A stretch of 40,172 bases of DNA from Promethearchaeota archaeon (GTDB lineage Archaea; Asgardarchaeota; Lokiarchaeia; Sigynarchaeales; SOKP01). The notes beneath the pieces are model-generated. The model searched no databases. It had not been told where the DNA came from and saw nothing but the letters and a program-made list of their open reading frames with translations. Positions 8,480-17,166 of this stretch are shown here, one piece after another. Made by a program: the position numbers and the translations under genes. The stretch is taken from NCBI GenBank assembly GCA_014730295.1, contig WJIN01000262.1:1-40172 (forward strand). The letters are read 5' to 3'. Within the stretch, counting starts at the first letter, position 1. The number at the start of each line of letters is the position of its first letter.

Positions 8480-9739
8480 ATGAAAAAGATCACGGGAGTA
8501 AATATATTAGACGATCAGATTGAGGAAAAATTGAACACACGAAACATTTTCCAAATATTCAACAATTTTATTATTCCTTTAATTAGTAAGGAGGAGCAAG
8601 AGTTTTTGGAAGAGCTTGAGGATTTTTTATTAGAAAACGTTGAACCGAAGATAGACTTAAATAAAGATGTATATGAATTATTTCCGCTCTTAGGTGAGGG
8701 AGATTATATACAGCGATTAAATCAGTTTGGGAACGTGAATAAATTTGGGATGCGTTATGAAATTTTATTGGCGATGGCGACTTCAATTATAGATCCCGAA
8801 TTAGATTTAGCCAGAGTAGTTTCGGGAGTTATCTTTGCGAATCCTTTATTCCAGCATGGAAGAGGAGACCATATACAAGAGATCCTCAATGAAATAATGT
8901 CAGGGAAGAAGATCGGAGCGATATGTATTACTGAACGGCAGCATGGGTCAGATGCGGTAAATATGCAAACATCCATAGAAGATCATGAGGATCATCTTGT
9001 TTTGAATGGAGAAAAAGTATATACTACCAATGGGTCTAAGGCAGATTATTTTGTGGTCTATGGAGTGTCAAATAAGCATGATCCGAGAGGTTCGATGTAT
9101 CAACTCCTTATAGATCGCGAGTTTGATGGAATTGAGACCAATCGTTTAGGAATCCAGTCTATCCCGCGCGTAGAAGTGAGTCAAACCATTTTTAACTCGG
9201 TAAAAGTGCCCAAAGAATATGTTATTGGGAAACAAGGCATCGGGTACAGAAACTTATTTTCAGGATTAGTAGCTGAACGTGATGCGATTATCGGTTCAAG
9301 CCTTGGAATTAGTTGGCTTACTGCGATTACTGCATTAATTTATACGAACCTCAGGATGCAATTTGGGAAACCATTATATGATTTCCAAGCGGTCTCGTTT
9401 CCGATCACACAGTTGTTTACTGAACTTATGGCAGCCACAGAATTAGGATTTAAATCCGCCACAGAATATAAAAAGACGCTGAAATATGAAGATCAGAAAT
9501 TTATCAAATATAATGCCGCTTTCAGTTCTGGAACCAAATTTTTAGCATCTAATCTGGCACAAAGAATCTCCTATGAGACGCAACAATTATGTGGAGGGAT
9601 AGCATTTACGGATAACATGCGAATTGATAAGGCACTCGAGGTTGCCAAGGTCCAAGAAATAATTGGTGGTGCACGGAACATCCAGCTGTATTTAGTGAGT
9701 AGGGGAATTAAAGATATTGTGAAACGGTTGGCCTTATAA
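8480..9739 (+). CDS. Acyl-CoA dehydrogenase family protein
   Basis: A 419-residue flavoprotein of the acyl-CoA dehydrogenase superfamily. These enzymes oxidise acyl-CoA to enoyl-CoA and pass electrons to an ETF-type carrier. Visible landmarks are the mid-domain FAD/substrate motif AICITERQHGSDAVNMQT (about residues 152-169), a beta-domain segment LNGEKVYTTNGSKADYFVVYG, and the C-terminal helical domain ending in QLCGGIAFTDNMRIDKALEVAKVQEIIGG with a usual family pattern (QxxGGxG...VxxxRD-like). The N-terminal region is longer than usual and poorly matched. It is a lone gene, with no ETF or CoA ligase nearby, so the substrate is open. The start is the only good ATG upstream of the conserved part. 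Confidence 0.88.
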   Translation: MKKITGVNILDDQIEEKLNTRNIFQIFNNFIIPLISKEEQEFLEELEDFLLENVEPKIDLNKDVYELFPLLGEGDYIQRLNQFGNVNKFGMRYEILLAMATSIIDPELDLARVVSGVIFANPLFQHGRGDHIQEILNEIMSGKKIGAICITERQHGSDAVNMQTSIEDHEDHLVLNGEKVYTTNGSKADYFVVYGVSNKHDPRGSMYQLLIDREFDGIETNRLGIQSIPRVEVSQTIFNSVKVPKEYVIGKQGIGYRNLFSGLVAERDAIIGSSLGISWLTAITALIYTNLRMQFGKPLYDFQAVSFPITQLFTELMAATELGFKSATEYKKTLKYEDQKFIKYNAAFSSGTKFLASNLAQRISYETQQLCGGIAFTDNMRIDKALEVAKVQEIIGGARNIQLYLVSRGIKDIVKRLAL

Positions 9740-9904
9740 TTTCTTAGCATAAATTCTAATGATGCCTTTATTTCAACCGTATATTCCAATCCTATTGAAT
9801 AATTAAGAGAAAAATCCGATTTGGCAAAGAATTTGTCAATATCGTGAGAGATCGAAAAATAATTAAATATTTTTGAGATGATTAATACATTCTAGTTGTG
9901 GATA

Positions 9905-11017
9905 ATGACAGAATCAGACGTTAAGAAGCTACAAAAGAAATTAACATCATTAGAAAGAGAGAATGAACAACTAAAGCGGGAATTAAGTGGATTTAAAGAT
10001 ATCATCGACAACATCAAAAAAAAGCCCTTACTCATCGGTTCAGTTGAGAGAGTGCTGGAGGATGGCCGAGTAATTGTGTCTCATGCCCCCGGGAATCGTG
10101 TAATTTTACCTCCAAATGATCTCATCGAGCCGCAAGCAGGGGATCAAGTTACCCTTCATCCGCAGAGTTATCAAATCTTAGAAATTTTGTCGAGAAAGAT
10201 CCGGGGACACGTTGCGAGTATGGAACTTATGGAGTCTCCCGAAGTGACTTTTGAAGATATTGGAGGATTGGATGCGCAAATCCAAGCAATTCGTGAGGTA
10301 GTGGAATTACCGATGCTCCATCCCGAATTATTTGAAAAGCTCGGAATTGACCCTCCCTCGGGTGCGTTACTTTCTGGTCCGCCTGGAACAGGAAAAACTC
10401 TTACGGCAAAAGCGATTGCAAATTCTACCAATGCTCGATTCATCCATCTGGTAGGATCAGATTTAGTACAAAAATTCATTGGAGAGGGATCGCGAATGGT
10501 TCGAGAGGTATTTACACTTGCAAAAGAAAATATTCCCGCCATCATATTCATAGATGAAATTGATGCGATCGCTATCAAGAGAACAAGTGAAGTTTACAAG
10601 GGGGATCGAGAAGTTCAGAGAACCTTTATGCAGCTACTCTCCGAACTTGACGGATTTGCTGATACCCAAGGTATAATGTTTGTCGCCGCTACCAATCGGG
10701 AGGATGTGTTAGATCCCGCAATTTTACGTCCTGGAAGGTTTGATCGCGTCATTAGATTTGACTTACCGGACGAGGAAGCCCGGAGGATGATCTTAAAAAT
10801 CCACACCAGAAAAATGAATTTGAAAGGGGTCAACTTTCAAGATCTTGCCAAAAAAACGGAAGGCTTCAGTGGCGCCCATATAAAAGCGTTAGTTACAGAA
10901 GCAGGTATTAAAGCATTGAGAGGACGAGAAGAAAACATTACCCAAAGTCATTTCAATAATGCGTTAACAGATATTATCGACAAGGAACATAGTGTAAAAG
11001 ATTATATTTATTCCTAA
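9905..11017 (+). CDS. pan: Proteasome-activating nucleotidase (PAN-like AAA ATPase)
   Basis: A 370-residue AAA+ ATPase that unfolds proteins and feeds them to the 20S proteasome. Order: an N-terminal coiled coil (VKKLQKKLTSLERENEQLKR), an OB-fold segment (VERVLEDGRVIVSHAPGNRV), then the AAA domain with Walker A GPPGTGKT (about 157-164), Walker B IIFIDEID (about 212-219), the sensor/Arg-finger region ATNREDVLDPAILRPGRFDR and a C-terminal lid. The last three residues, IYS, form an HbYX motif, which docks into the proteasome alpha ring and opens its gate. ATG 9905 is chosen over TTG 9896 because it begins the MTESDVKK coiled coil directly. No proteasome subunit lies in this window. Confidence 0.9.
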   Translation: MTESDVKKLQKKLTSLERENEQLKRELSGFKDIIDNIKKKPLLIGSVERVLEDGRVIVSHAPGNRVILPPNDLIEPQAGDQVTLHPQSYQILEILSRKIRGHVASMELMESPEVTFEDIGGLDAQIQAIREVVELPMLHPELFEKLGIDPPSGALLSGPPGTGKTLTAKAIANSTNARFIHLVGSDLVQKFIGEGSRMVREVFTLAKENIPAIIFIDEIDAIAIKRTSEVYKGDREVQRTFMQLLSELDGFADTQGIMFVAATNREDVLDPAILRPGRFDRVIRFDLPDEEARRMILKIHTRKMNLKGVNFQDLAKKTEGFSGAHIKALVTEAGIKALRGREENITQSHFNNALTDIIDKEHSVKDYIYS

Positions 11018-11091
11018 GTAGTTTGATGCCATAAGTAAGCAAAACTTTATCAACATTTACCGTTCATATATTTTTACTCCTATCGAAGAGT

Positions 11092-12543
11092 ATGTGTGGT
11101 AAAATGCAATTAAATCCCACCAATATTCAAGAAAATTTACAGCAATTAGGAAAAAAGGAAGCCACAAATCTATTAAAAGAATGGATATGTAATTCTAATG
11201 AACAAGCCCTTCGAGAACAAGCCTTAGATGTACTAGGAGTTATTGACGAGGGAGATAAATACTTATTTTTTGAACAACTATTTTTATCAGACGCAAATTT
11301 AACTATTAGTTTAACAGCGGGTAAGATTTTAAGTAAAAAGTACAGGGATCATAAAAAACTTCTTTCTTTATTACAATATACCCTAGAAAAAGTAGAAAAT
11401 ATTGATAAAAAGCTGCTGGCTATAGAAATATTGAAAAAAATGGGTAATCACACATCATCTCGAATATTGAAGGATTTTCTGGTCATCAAGCTCCGCTCTA
11501 TTCCGGAAAAAGCTATTGGTAATCTTTCCACAGAATCGATATTTAAAAAAAATTATCAGATTGAGGAAAGATTGATTGATGTATGTATAAATCTGATTTT
11601 ATATCAATATTATATTGAAAAATTGGGATTCAATGTGACTCTTCGAGATGGACGCATAATTTTATTGAATTGTGAAGGAGCAGGATTTAAGTCCATTGGA
11701 GAAATACCCGCTATCAAACGTTTAGTTAGTCTCAAACACCTTATATTAAAGAGGAATAGAATTTCTAAAATTGAAAGTATACAACACCTAAAAAATTTAC
11801 AGATTTTAGACTTATCCGATAATGAGCTCTCCGAAATTGAATCCTTGGCGTATTTACCCAATCTTAAAGACTTAATTCTTACTAATAATAAAATTGACCA
11901 AATAAGAAACGTAAATATGCTTCAAAATCTCAGAAAACTTGCGATTAACTATAATGCACTCACAGAAATACAACATATAAGCGGGCTGAGATATCTGGAG
12001 GATTTGAATCTAAATAATAACCAAATTACACATATCAGTGGGCTTCGAGATTTGCCTCGCTTGGAAAAACTAAATTTATCTTTTAACCAAATCACTAAAA
12101 TCTCGGGACTCCATCGATTGGAAAACCTCCATTGGCTCCACTTGAATAATAATCGAATAGAAAAAATTGAAGGTTTGGCTAACCTAACCCAGCTAAAAGG
12201 GTTATATCTTTCTAATAACCAGATACAAAAAATCGAGAATTTGGAAAATTTGAGAGAATTAAGAAAGATCGAACTTTCTAATAATAAAATAATACAGATT
12301 GAGGGTCTTGAGACACTTCAAAAATTACAGGAATTGTTTTTAGATAATAATCAGATAGAACAGATCAGTGGACTGGAAACACTCAGACAATTAATAATTT
12401 TATTTCTGAAAAGTAATAATATTCGTCATTTTAGTAAGGAGATGATTGAAGAACTCCACAACCTTAATTTTATTTTTCTAAATGATAACCCTCTTACTCC
12501 TGAATCAAAGATATGTTATAATCGCAGATCTCGGTACCCTTAA
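11092..12543 (+). CDS. HEAT-like plus SDS22-type leucine-rich-repeat protein
   Basis: A 483-residue protein. Residues about 1-150 are helical and resemble degenerate HEAT repeats (EQALREQALDVLGVIDEG; LLAIEILKKMGN). From about 205 to 470 there are roughly eleven to twelve 22-residue LRRs of the SDS22 subfamily (for example LEDLNLNNNQITHISGLRDL and LKGLYLSNNQIQKIENLENL), a class that in eukaryotes binds protein phosphatase and other partners. There is no signal peptide or membrane segment, so it is probably a cytoplasmic scaffold. A TATA-like CATATATTT at about 11066 lies close to the first ATG, suggesting a short or absent leader. ATG 11104 is an alternative start. The cellular partner is unknown. 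Confidence 0.85.
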   Translation: MCGKMQLNPTNIQENLQQLGKKEATNLLKEWICNSNEQALREQALDVLGVIDEGDKYLFFEQLFLSDANLTISLTAGKILSKKYRDHKKLLSLLQYTLEKVENIDKKLLAIEILKKMGNHTSSRILKDFLVIKLRSIPEKAIGNLSTESIFKKNYQIEERLIDVCINLILYQYYIEKLGFNVTLRDGRIILLNCEGAGFKSIGEIPAIKRLVSLKHLILKRNRISKIESIQHLKNLQILDLSDNELSEIESLAYLPNLKDLILTNNKIDQIRNVNMLQNLRKLAINYNALTEIQHISGLRYLEDLNLNNNQITHISGLRDLPRLEKLNLSFNQITKISGLHRLENLHWLHLNNNRIEKIEGLANLTQLKGLYLSNNQIQKIENLENLRELRKIELSNNKIIQIEGLETLQKLQELFLDNNQIEQISGLETLRQLIILFLKSNNIRHFSKEMIEELHNLNFIFLNDNPLTPESKICYNRRSRYP

Positions 12544-12565
12544 CTTGCTTAAAATCCCTCAAAAC

Positions 12566-13144
12566 CTAATTCTCTCTAATATAATCATCAATGAATAATT
12601 CCATTAATACCTCATCATAATATTGATCGTTGATAAGAAATTGTTTTTTACGAATGCCAACGTTTTGAAAGCCCATAGACCTATATAGATGAAGGGCGCG
12701 TTCATTTGAAGAAAAGCAGCTTAATATTATTTTTTGTTTTCCGTTTAACTTTTTCGATTCTCGAATGGCAATATCGATTAATATCCTGCCAATTCCCTCA
12801 TCCCTATAATTTTTTCGGACAATAATTCCTAAGTTTCCCACATGTGACGCAGCATCCCAATCGACATTCGAGATTTCACATTGCCCTAAAATGTTATTCG
12901 GACGTTCTAAATTCAAATTCTCAGCAACAATACAAATTTCATTCAATTTCTTCAGGTTATCATACCAACTGTGCTTTTCAAACTGGCTTTCCACAGGAAG
13001 AAACACGGGAAGATAGATACCCTCTTCAACAACTTGGTTAAAATTTTTCCATACGGCATTGGCGTCTTTTCTCTTTACATGACGGAATATAACCTCATCC
13101 CCGTTCCTCAATATGAAGTCCTTGGGGTATAAATCTTCTTTCAT
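12566..13144 (-). CDS. GNAT-family N-acetyltransferase
   Basis: A 192-residue acetyltransferase of the GNAT superfamily, which moves an acetyl group from acetyl-CoA to an amine. The acetyl-CoA-binding motif A is LGIIVRKNYRDEGIGRILID (R/Q-x-x-G-x-G/A pattern; here RDEGIG). The later NERALHLYRSMGFQNVGIRKK segment is the typical motif B end with the Y/F-x-x-x-GF signature. The gene converges with the LRR gene (22-nt gap) and diverges from the winged-helix gene at 13192. The substrate is unknown; similarity to RimJ/PhnO-like protein or small-amine acetylases is only general. Confidence 0.85.
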   Translation of the reverse strand: MKEDLYPKDFILRNGDEVIFRHVKRKDANAVWKNFNQVVEEGIYLPVFLPVESQFEKHSWYDNLKKLNEICIVAENLNLERPNNILGQCEISNVDWDAASHVGNLGIIVRKNYRDEGIGRILIDIAIRESKKLNGKQKIILSCFSSNERALHLYRSMGFQNVGIRKKQFLINDQYYDEVLMELFIDDYIREN

Positions 13145-13191
13145 TAGGTAAATATAAGTTTTTAAATAATAAAATTGTTTATAATGATATT

Positions 13192-13623
13192 ATGGGAGAT
13201 GATGAGAAAAAGGAAAAAATGAGATCCTATTTTGAAGAAGCCGCGAAGGGAAAAGAAAAAAAGGTTGCCAAGGATTTGGTTGAATTAAAGCATGTAGAAA
13301 CAGAGAAACAAAAAGCTAGCGAAGAGACGATGAATCTAGCACAAACTTTAAAGAACGAGGTCATTACCCGTGACAGTTTTGATAAACTGAGTAATGATGA
13401 AATTACCATAATCGAAAGTATTCAAGATAAGCGTATGTTTTTGAATCGTATTGCGATTATTGCAAATCAGAGTCGGATACCAATGGGTAAAGACCCTTTC
13501 AAGAAGGCAGATCTTGAAGAGATTCTAGATACCCTTATCGCTAAAGGATATGTGAAAACTGAATTAGTAGAAGAGAATCGAGTCTATTATCTTTCCGAAA
13601 AAGGACGATACCGCATACAATAA
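13192..13623 (+). CDS. Small protein with charged coiled coil and C-terminal winged helix
   Basis: A 143-residue protein. The first half is highly charged and helical (many K, E and A residues, probably a coiled coil). Residues about 70-143 look like a winged-helix domain: NDEITIIESIQDKRMFLNRI, then LEEILDTLIAKGYVKTE and the wing VEENRVYYLSEKGRYRI. It may be a nucleic-acid-binding or transcription-associated protein. It is convergent with rpoK, 24 nt away. I cannot assign a family. The ATG follows a GATATT leader with no obvious ribosome-binding site. Confidence 0.65.
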   Translation: MGDDEKKEKMRSYFEEAAKGKEKKVAKDLVELKHVETEKQKASEETMNLAQTLKNEVITRDSFDKLSNDEITIIESIQDKRMFLNRIAIIANQSRIPMGKDPFKKADLEEILDTLIAKGYVKTELVEENRVYYLSEKGRYRIQ

Positions 13624-13647
13624 AACAAGAAAAGAGAGAAATTATAA

Positions 13648-13953
13648 TTAGTCTTTCTTCAAAATAAGCTTATTGATCGGAATATCTTGAAATTCGTGGC
13701 TTGTTGGATGTTCCCGACGTATGGTTAAGGGAAGGATGCCTGATTTGAGCTCAAGTTGAGCTATCTTAATTGGGTCAATCACGTCTTTCGGTTTTTCTAC
13801 TAGGATTGGAGCACCAAAACTAATTTGTAAGGCACGCGCACCAACAATTCTGGCCTTCTCATATCTCGTGAGAAATATCGGGCCAATCTTTACATACTTT
13901 TTTGTATTTTTGTATTTCTTTCGCAATTCTCGAGATTCTAAAAAGCTGGACAA
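13648..13953 (-). CDS. rpoK: DNA-directed RNA polymerase subunit K (RPB6 homologue)
   Basis: A 101-residue homologue of archaeal RpoK and eukaryotic RPB6, a core subunit that clamps the C-terminal tail of the largest RNA polymerase subunit. The conserved block is clear: LTRYEKARIVGARALQISFG, then APILVEKPKDVIDPIKIAQLEL and the ending LPLTIRRE...FQDIPINKLIL. The N-terminus (SRELRKKYKNTKKYVKIGP) is longer than in many archaea. The frame has no ATG; TTG 13953 is the first usable start after an in-frame TGA. It is separate from other polymerase genes. Secure. Confidence 0.95.
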   Translation of the reverse strand: MSSFLESRELRKKYKNTKKYVKIGPIFLTRYEKARIVGARALQISFGAPILVEKPKDVIDPIKIAQLELKSGILPLTIRREHPTSHEFQDIPINKLILKKD

Positions 13954-14113
13954 GATGAATCAAACTCAGAAAAAGGTAATTGATTGTTTAAATATAGCAT
14001 TTCATTTAATTTTTATTATTTTTACACACTATCTATATATCACAAAGATTTGCAAAAAGCGATTGAAAAAGATCCACTGAGAAAATCAATGGAATCCAGG
14101 AAATTATAAAAAA

Positions 14114-14124
14114 TGGTGCGCGGA
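14114..14124 (-). tRNA. Candidate 3' acceptor strand plus CCA of the split tRNA-Val
   Basis: The minus strand reads TCCGCGC-A-CCA: a perfect 7-nt complement of the acceptor strand GCGCGGA of the tRNA 5' part at 14336-14385, followed by discriminator A73 and an encoded CCA. It lies about 210 nt downstream of that 5' part, beyond a complete tRNA-Val. An 11-nt match of this kind in such AT-rich DNA is unlikely to be chance. Confidence 0.5.
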
Positions 14125-14155
14125 GAGATGATTGAGAAAATTTCAATGTAATAAT

Positions 14156-14226
14156 GAGCCAGGGGAGGATCGAACTCCCGATTTTTGCGATGTGAACGCA
14201 ACGTCATGCCACTAGACCACTGGCTC
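14156..14226 (-). tRNA. tRNA-Val (anticodon CAC)
   Basis: A complete 71-nt cloverleaf. The acceptor GAGCCAG pairs perfectly with CTGGCTC. The D arm begins GTCT and contains A14 and a GG pair. The anticodon stem TTGCG/CGCAA encloses TTCACAT, giving anticodon CAC (valine, GTG codons). The variable loop is AAATC, and the T arm GGGAG-TTCGATC-CTCCC is canonical. The discriminator is A and CCA is not encoded. It lies between the two parts of another tRNA-Val. Confidence 0.93.
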
Positions 14227-14335
14227 CGATTTATAAGCCTAAAAGTAATACAAAATTTTAATATTTACCGAAATGAATTGATTTCGGTTTGGATGTCGTC
14301 GATCTTGAGGGGTTGAATTTGAAGGCGATGATGAC

Positions 14336-14385
14336 GACCTACACGGTGTGAACGTGTCGTTATAACCGAGCTAAACTATCCGCGC
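14336..14385 (-). tRNA. 5' part (positions 1-48) of a second tRNA-Val (CAC), interrupted before the T arm
   Basis: Fifty nt fit tRNA positions 1-48. The acceptor 5' strand is GCGCGGA, the linker TA, and the D arm starts GTTT with A14 and GG. Anticodon stem ACACG/CGTGT encloses TTCACAC (anticodon CAC), and the variable loop is AGGTC. No T arm or acceptor 3' strand follows directly. A matching acceptor 3' strand with CCA occurs at 14114-14124. The intervening DNA has a GTCGTC/GACGAC pairing and a CCGAAAT/ATTTCGG hairpin, which could belong to an intron. It may be an intron-containing tRNA or a broken remnant. Confidence 0.6.
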
Positions 14386-14580
14386 ATTTTTTTCAAAAAT
14401 AATAATATGTTTTTTCAATTAAATTTACTGCTTTTATGGCATTTTAAACTCTCAGCAGTTTAATTATTAAAAAGATATTAATTGATTTTAAGTTAATCAG
14501 TAGACTCTATCATTTTATATATCTATCTACATTCAGTATAGATGACGTATCAAAACCGAATCTAAATCAATCTAATTCCT

Positions 14581-16926
14581 ATGGCATCCGAGAAACAAGA
14601 GTTTATCTCTCATCCGCTTATTCAAGAAGAGACAGTGCTCAGACGATCCTATCAAGAAAATATTTTTATCAATTGTTTAAATAAAAATTCATTAGTGGTT
14701 ATCCCAACTGGCTTAGGTAAGACAATAATCGGTCTAATGCTTGCGGTTCATAGACTAACCGAAGTGCCGGATTCACGAGTTATATTTCTCGCACCCACTA
14801 AACCATTAGTAAACCAACATTATGATTCATTTCGAAATCTGACGGCTTTAAACCACGATTCATTACAACCAATCACCGGCACTATATCGCCGGATGAGAG
14901 AAAACAGCTCTGGCAAGATCTAAAGATCGCGTTTATGACACCCCAAGTTCTTCAAAACGATATCATTTCTAATCAGTACACTTTAAAAGATGTGTCCTTA
15001 ATTATATTTGATGAATGCCATCGAGCAGTGGGGGATTATGCGTATTGTTTTATTGCGCAAAAATATATGGAAAATTCTACAAATCCTCAAATCTTAGGAT
15101 TAACCGCAAGTCCAGGCTCAGAGAGCGAAAAAATCCAAGAGATAAAGCACAATTTATTTATCGATCATATCGAAATCCGCACGGAAAATGATTCAGATGT
15201 GAAGCCCTATATCCATAATGTTGATAATGAATGGATTAAAGTCAAGCTCCCAAAAGAATTTGCGGAGATACAAAATATAATCTCGGAAAAGCTAAAAACC
15301 ATTTATAAATACTTGAAAAATCAAGAACTTCTCGATTCCTATAATATCAATAAGGTCACGAGAAAAGATTTATTAAAATTAAACAAAATAATTAACGGAA
15401 AAATTTCCAGGATTCGGTCTGATGAAGAAAAATTTGCTTTATTCTATGCGAAAAAATTACAAGCCAATGCCATCCGTCTCTCTCATATGAGCGAATTAAT
15501 TGAAACACAAGGCATTAACGCCCTGAAGGACTATTTAGACAAAAATCAAGAAAAAATTAAACAAAATAAGGCTAATAAATCACTTCAAGAATTATTCAAG
15601 GATAATGAGTTTAAGAGACTAATAAACCTTACTAATCAAATTCAATCGAAAGGAATCGTCCATCCCAAAATTGAAAAGCTGAATGAATTATTACGCGAAC
15701 AACTTATCAATAACCCACTCTCTCGTATCTTGGTTTTTTGCCATTATCGAGATTCGGTCAATAATATCGTCAAATATTTTAAAGATGATTCAATAGTAAA
15801 AGCGCATAAATTTGTAGGTCAAGCAAATAAGGGCTCGGATAAGGGATTAACTCAAAAGCAACAAATTGAACTCTTGGAGGAGTTTAAGGAGGGAATTTAT
15901 AATACCCTTGTGGGAACTAGTGTCGCCGAAGAAGGGTTAGATATTGCCGAATGCGATTTGGTCGTTTTTTACGATGTCGTACCCAGTGCGATAAGGTCCA
16001 TCCAAAGGAGAGGGCGTACAGGACGGAAAAAGGAAGGGAAGGTCTATGTACTAATGGCAGAAGGTACTCGAGACGAAGGATATTATTGGGCAGAAAAAGC
16101 GAAAGAATCTAATATGCGCAAGAATCTGAATAAAATAAAAAAGCTTCAACAAGCCACGGATTCTGAAGAACAAACGAGTTTAATGAATTATATTTCAAGA
16201 TCGGAGGAAAATGAAGGAAATAATGACGCCGAAAATGGGAAAATAACTCAAACAGAAAGAATTAAGGGAGCAGAAAAATTTACAATTATATGTGATAATA
16301 GAGAAACTGCTTCTCCCATCGTGAGAAAGCTTTCTCTTATGGGAATAAATCTGGAATTGAAGCAATTAGACCTTAGTGACTATGTAATTTCAGAGCGAGT
16401 GGGGATCGAACGAAAAAGCGGGCAAGATTTCCTTGATTCCATAAAAGATGGGCGATTATTCAAAGAATTGATTGAGCTTAGCGATAATTTTGAACGCCCA
16501 ATCCTTATTTTAGAGGGAGACCCCTTTAAAAATACGAATATCAATGCAAATGCGATTTATGGCGCGATTAGTTCAATTATTTTGAATTTAGGAATAACCT
16601 TGTATAAAACAACGGGTGGTGATGAAACCGCGACCTTTCTCTATCATCTTGCAAAAAAAGAACAAACTCACGAAACGACACCAGTAAAACTTAGATTTGA
16701 GAAAGCCCCAGTTGATTTAACTTATCTATTAGAATATATAATTGCGGGAATACCTGGAGTGAACACATTGCGAGCCAAAAGTCTTTTGGAAAAAATGGAA
16801 ACCCTTCAAGCGATATTTAATGCTGATATCGGTGATTTAATGCAAGTCGAAAATATAGGAAAAAAGATAGCTCAAGAGATATATAAAATAAGCCGTTTTA
16901 AATATAATAATGATAAAACTGCTTGA
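14581..16926 (+). CDS. hef: Hef: XPF/FANCM-type helicase-nuclease
   Basis: At 781 residues this matches the full archaeal Hef, which processes stalled replication forks and branched DNA and is the relative of FANCM/Mph1 and XPF. The N-terminal superfamily 2 helicase has Walker A IPTGLGKT (41-48), the DECH box (about 144-147), TASPGS, and the C-terminal motif VI QRRGRTGR. A linker follows. The ERCC4-type nuclease domain has the active-site signature VGIERKSGQDF (near 606-616; ERKxxxD) after CDNRE. Two helix-hairpin-helix motifs end the protein (IAGIPGVNTLRAKSLL; LMQVENIGKKIAQEI). No domain is lost. It is a lone gene with its ATG about 195 nt downstream of the divergent tRNA-Val 5' part. Confidence 0.96.
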   Translation: MASEKQEFISHPLIQEETVLRRSYQENIFINCLNKNSLVVIPTGLGKTIIGLMLAVHRLTEVPDSRVIFLAPTKPLVNQHYDSFRNLTALNHDSLQPITGTISPDERKQLWQDLKIAFMTPQVLQNDIISNQYTLKDVSLIIFDECHRAVGDYAYCFIAQKYMENSTNPQILGLTASPGSESEKIQEIKHNLFIDHIEIRTENDSDVKPYIHNVDNEWIKVKLPKEFAEIQNIISEKLKTIYKYLKNQELLDSYNINKVTRKDLLKLNKIINGKISRIRSDEEKFALFYAKKLQANAIRLSHMSELIETQGINALKDYLDKNQEKIKQNKANKSLQELFKDNEFKRLINLTNQIQSKGIVHPKIEKLNELLREQLINNPLSRILVFCHYRDSVNNIVKYFKDDSIVKAHKFVGQANKGSDKGLTQKQQIELLEEFKEGIYNTLVGTSVAEEGLDIAECDLVVFYDVVPSAIRSIQRRGRTGRKKEGKVYVLMAEGTRDEGYYWAEKAKESNMRKNLNKIKKLQQATDSEEQTSLMNYISRSEENEGNNDAENGKITQTERIKGAEKFTIICDNRETASPIVRKLSLMGINLELKQLDLSDYVISERVGIERKSGQDFLDSIKDGRLFKELIELSDNFERPILILEGDPFKNTNINANAIYGAISSIILNLGITLYKTTGGDETATFLYHLAKKEQTHETTPVKLRFEKAPVDLTYLLEYIIAGIPGVNTLRAKSLLEKMETLQAIFNADIGDLMQVENIGKKIAQEIYKISRFKYNNDKTA

Positions 16927-17080
16927 AATTTCGAATGTTTTACAGATATATTCAAAATAAGTCAAATATGTCAAATGTGAATTTTTTTCTGGATAAAATT
17001 TTCAAAATTTAATCAAATTCCATCAAAAATTTATAATCTATTTACATTACAATTAAAAGGGAGCTTGAATATTTATCATA

Positions 17081-17134
17081 TGAACTCAATCAGATTAAGA
17101 GGTGAATAAGTCACCAAAGTATCGGTGGAGTTCA
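17081..17134 (+). ncRNA. Candidate structured RNA element
   Basis: A 7-bp perfect closing stem (TGAACTC with GAGTTCA) encloses 40 nt. Inside are two mutually exclusive hairpins sharing CACC: GGTGA-ATAAG-TCACC and CACC-AAAGTATC-GGTG. A strong hairpin follows at once (17137-17166), and a TATA-like TTTATAATC lies about 45 nt upstream. The element has a higher GC content than its surroundings. It could be a small RNA with its own terminator, or, less likely, a leader with no plus-strand gene after it. Confidence 0.4.
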
Positions 17135-17136
17135 AG

Positions 17137-17166
17137 GGAAGGAGGTACCACTAAGTACTTCCTTCC
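17137..17166 (+). terminator. Strong 12-bp hairpin, probable bidirectional terminator
   Basis: Arms GGAAGGAGGTAC and GTACTTCCTTCC pair over 12 bp (one G-U pair) around a 6-nt loop. A T-rich tract follows on the plus strand. The hairpin abuts the stop codon of the minus-strand gene at 17167. It can end transcripts of the candidate RNA, of Hef, or of that gene. Confidence 0.65.
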
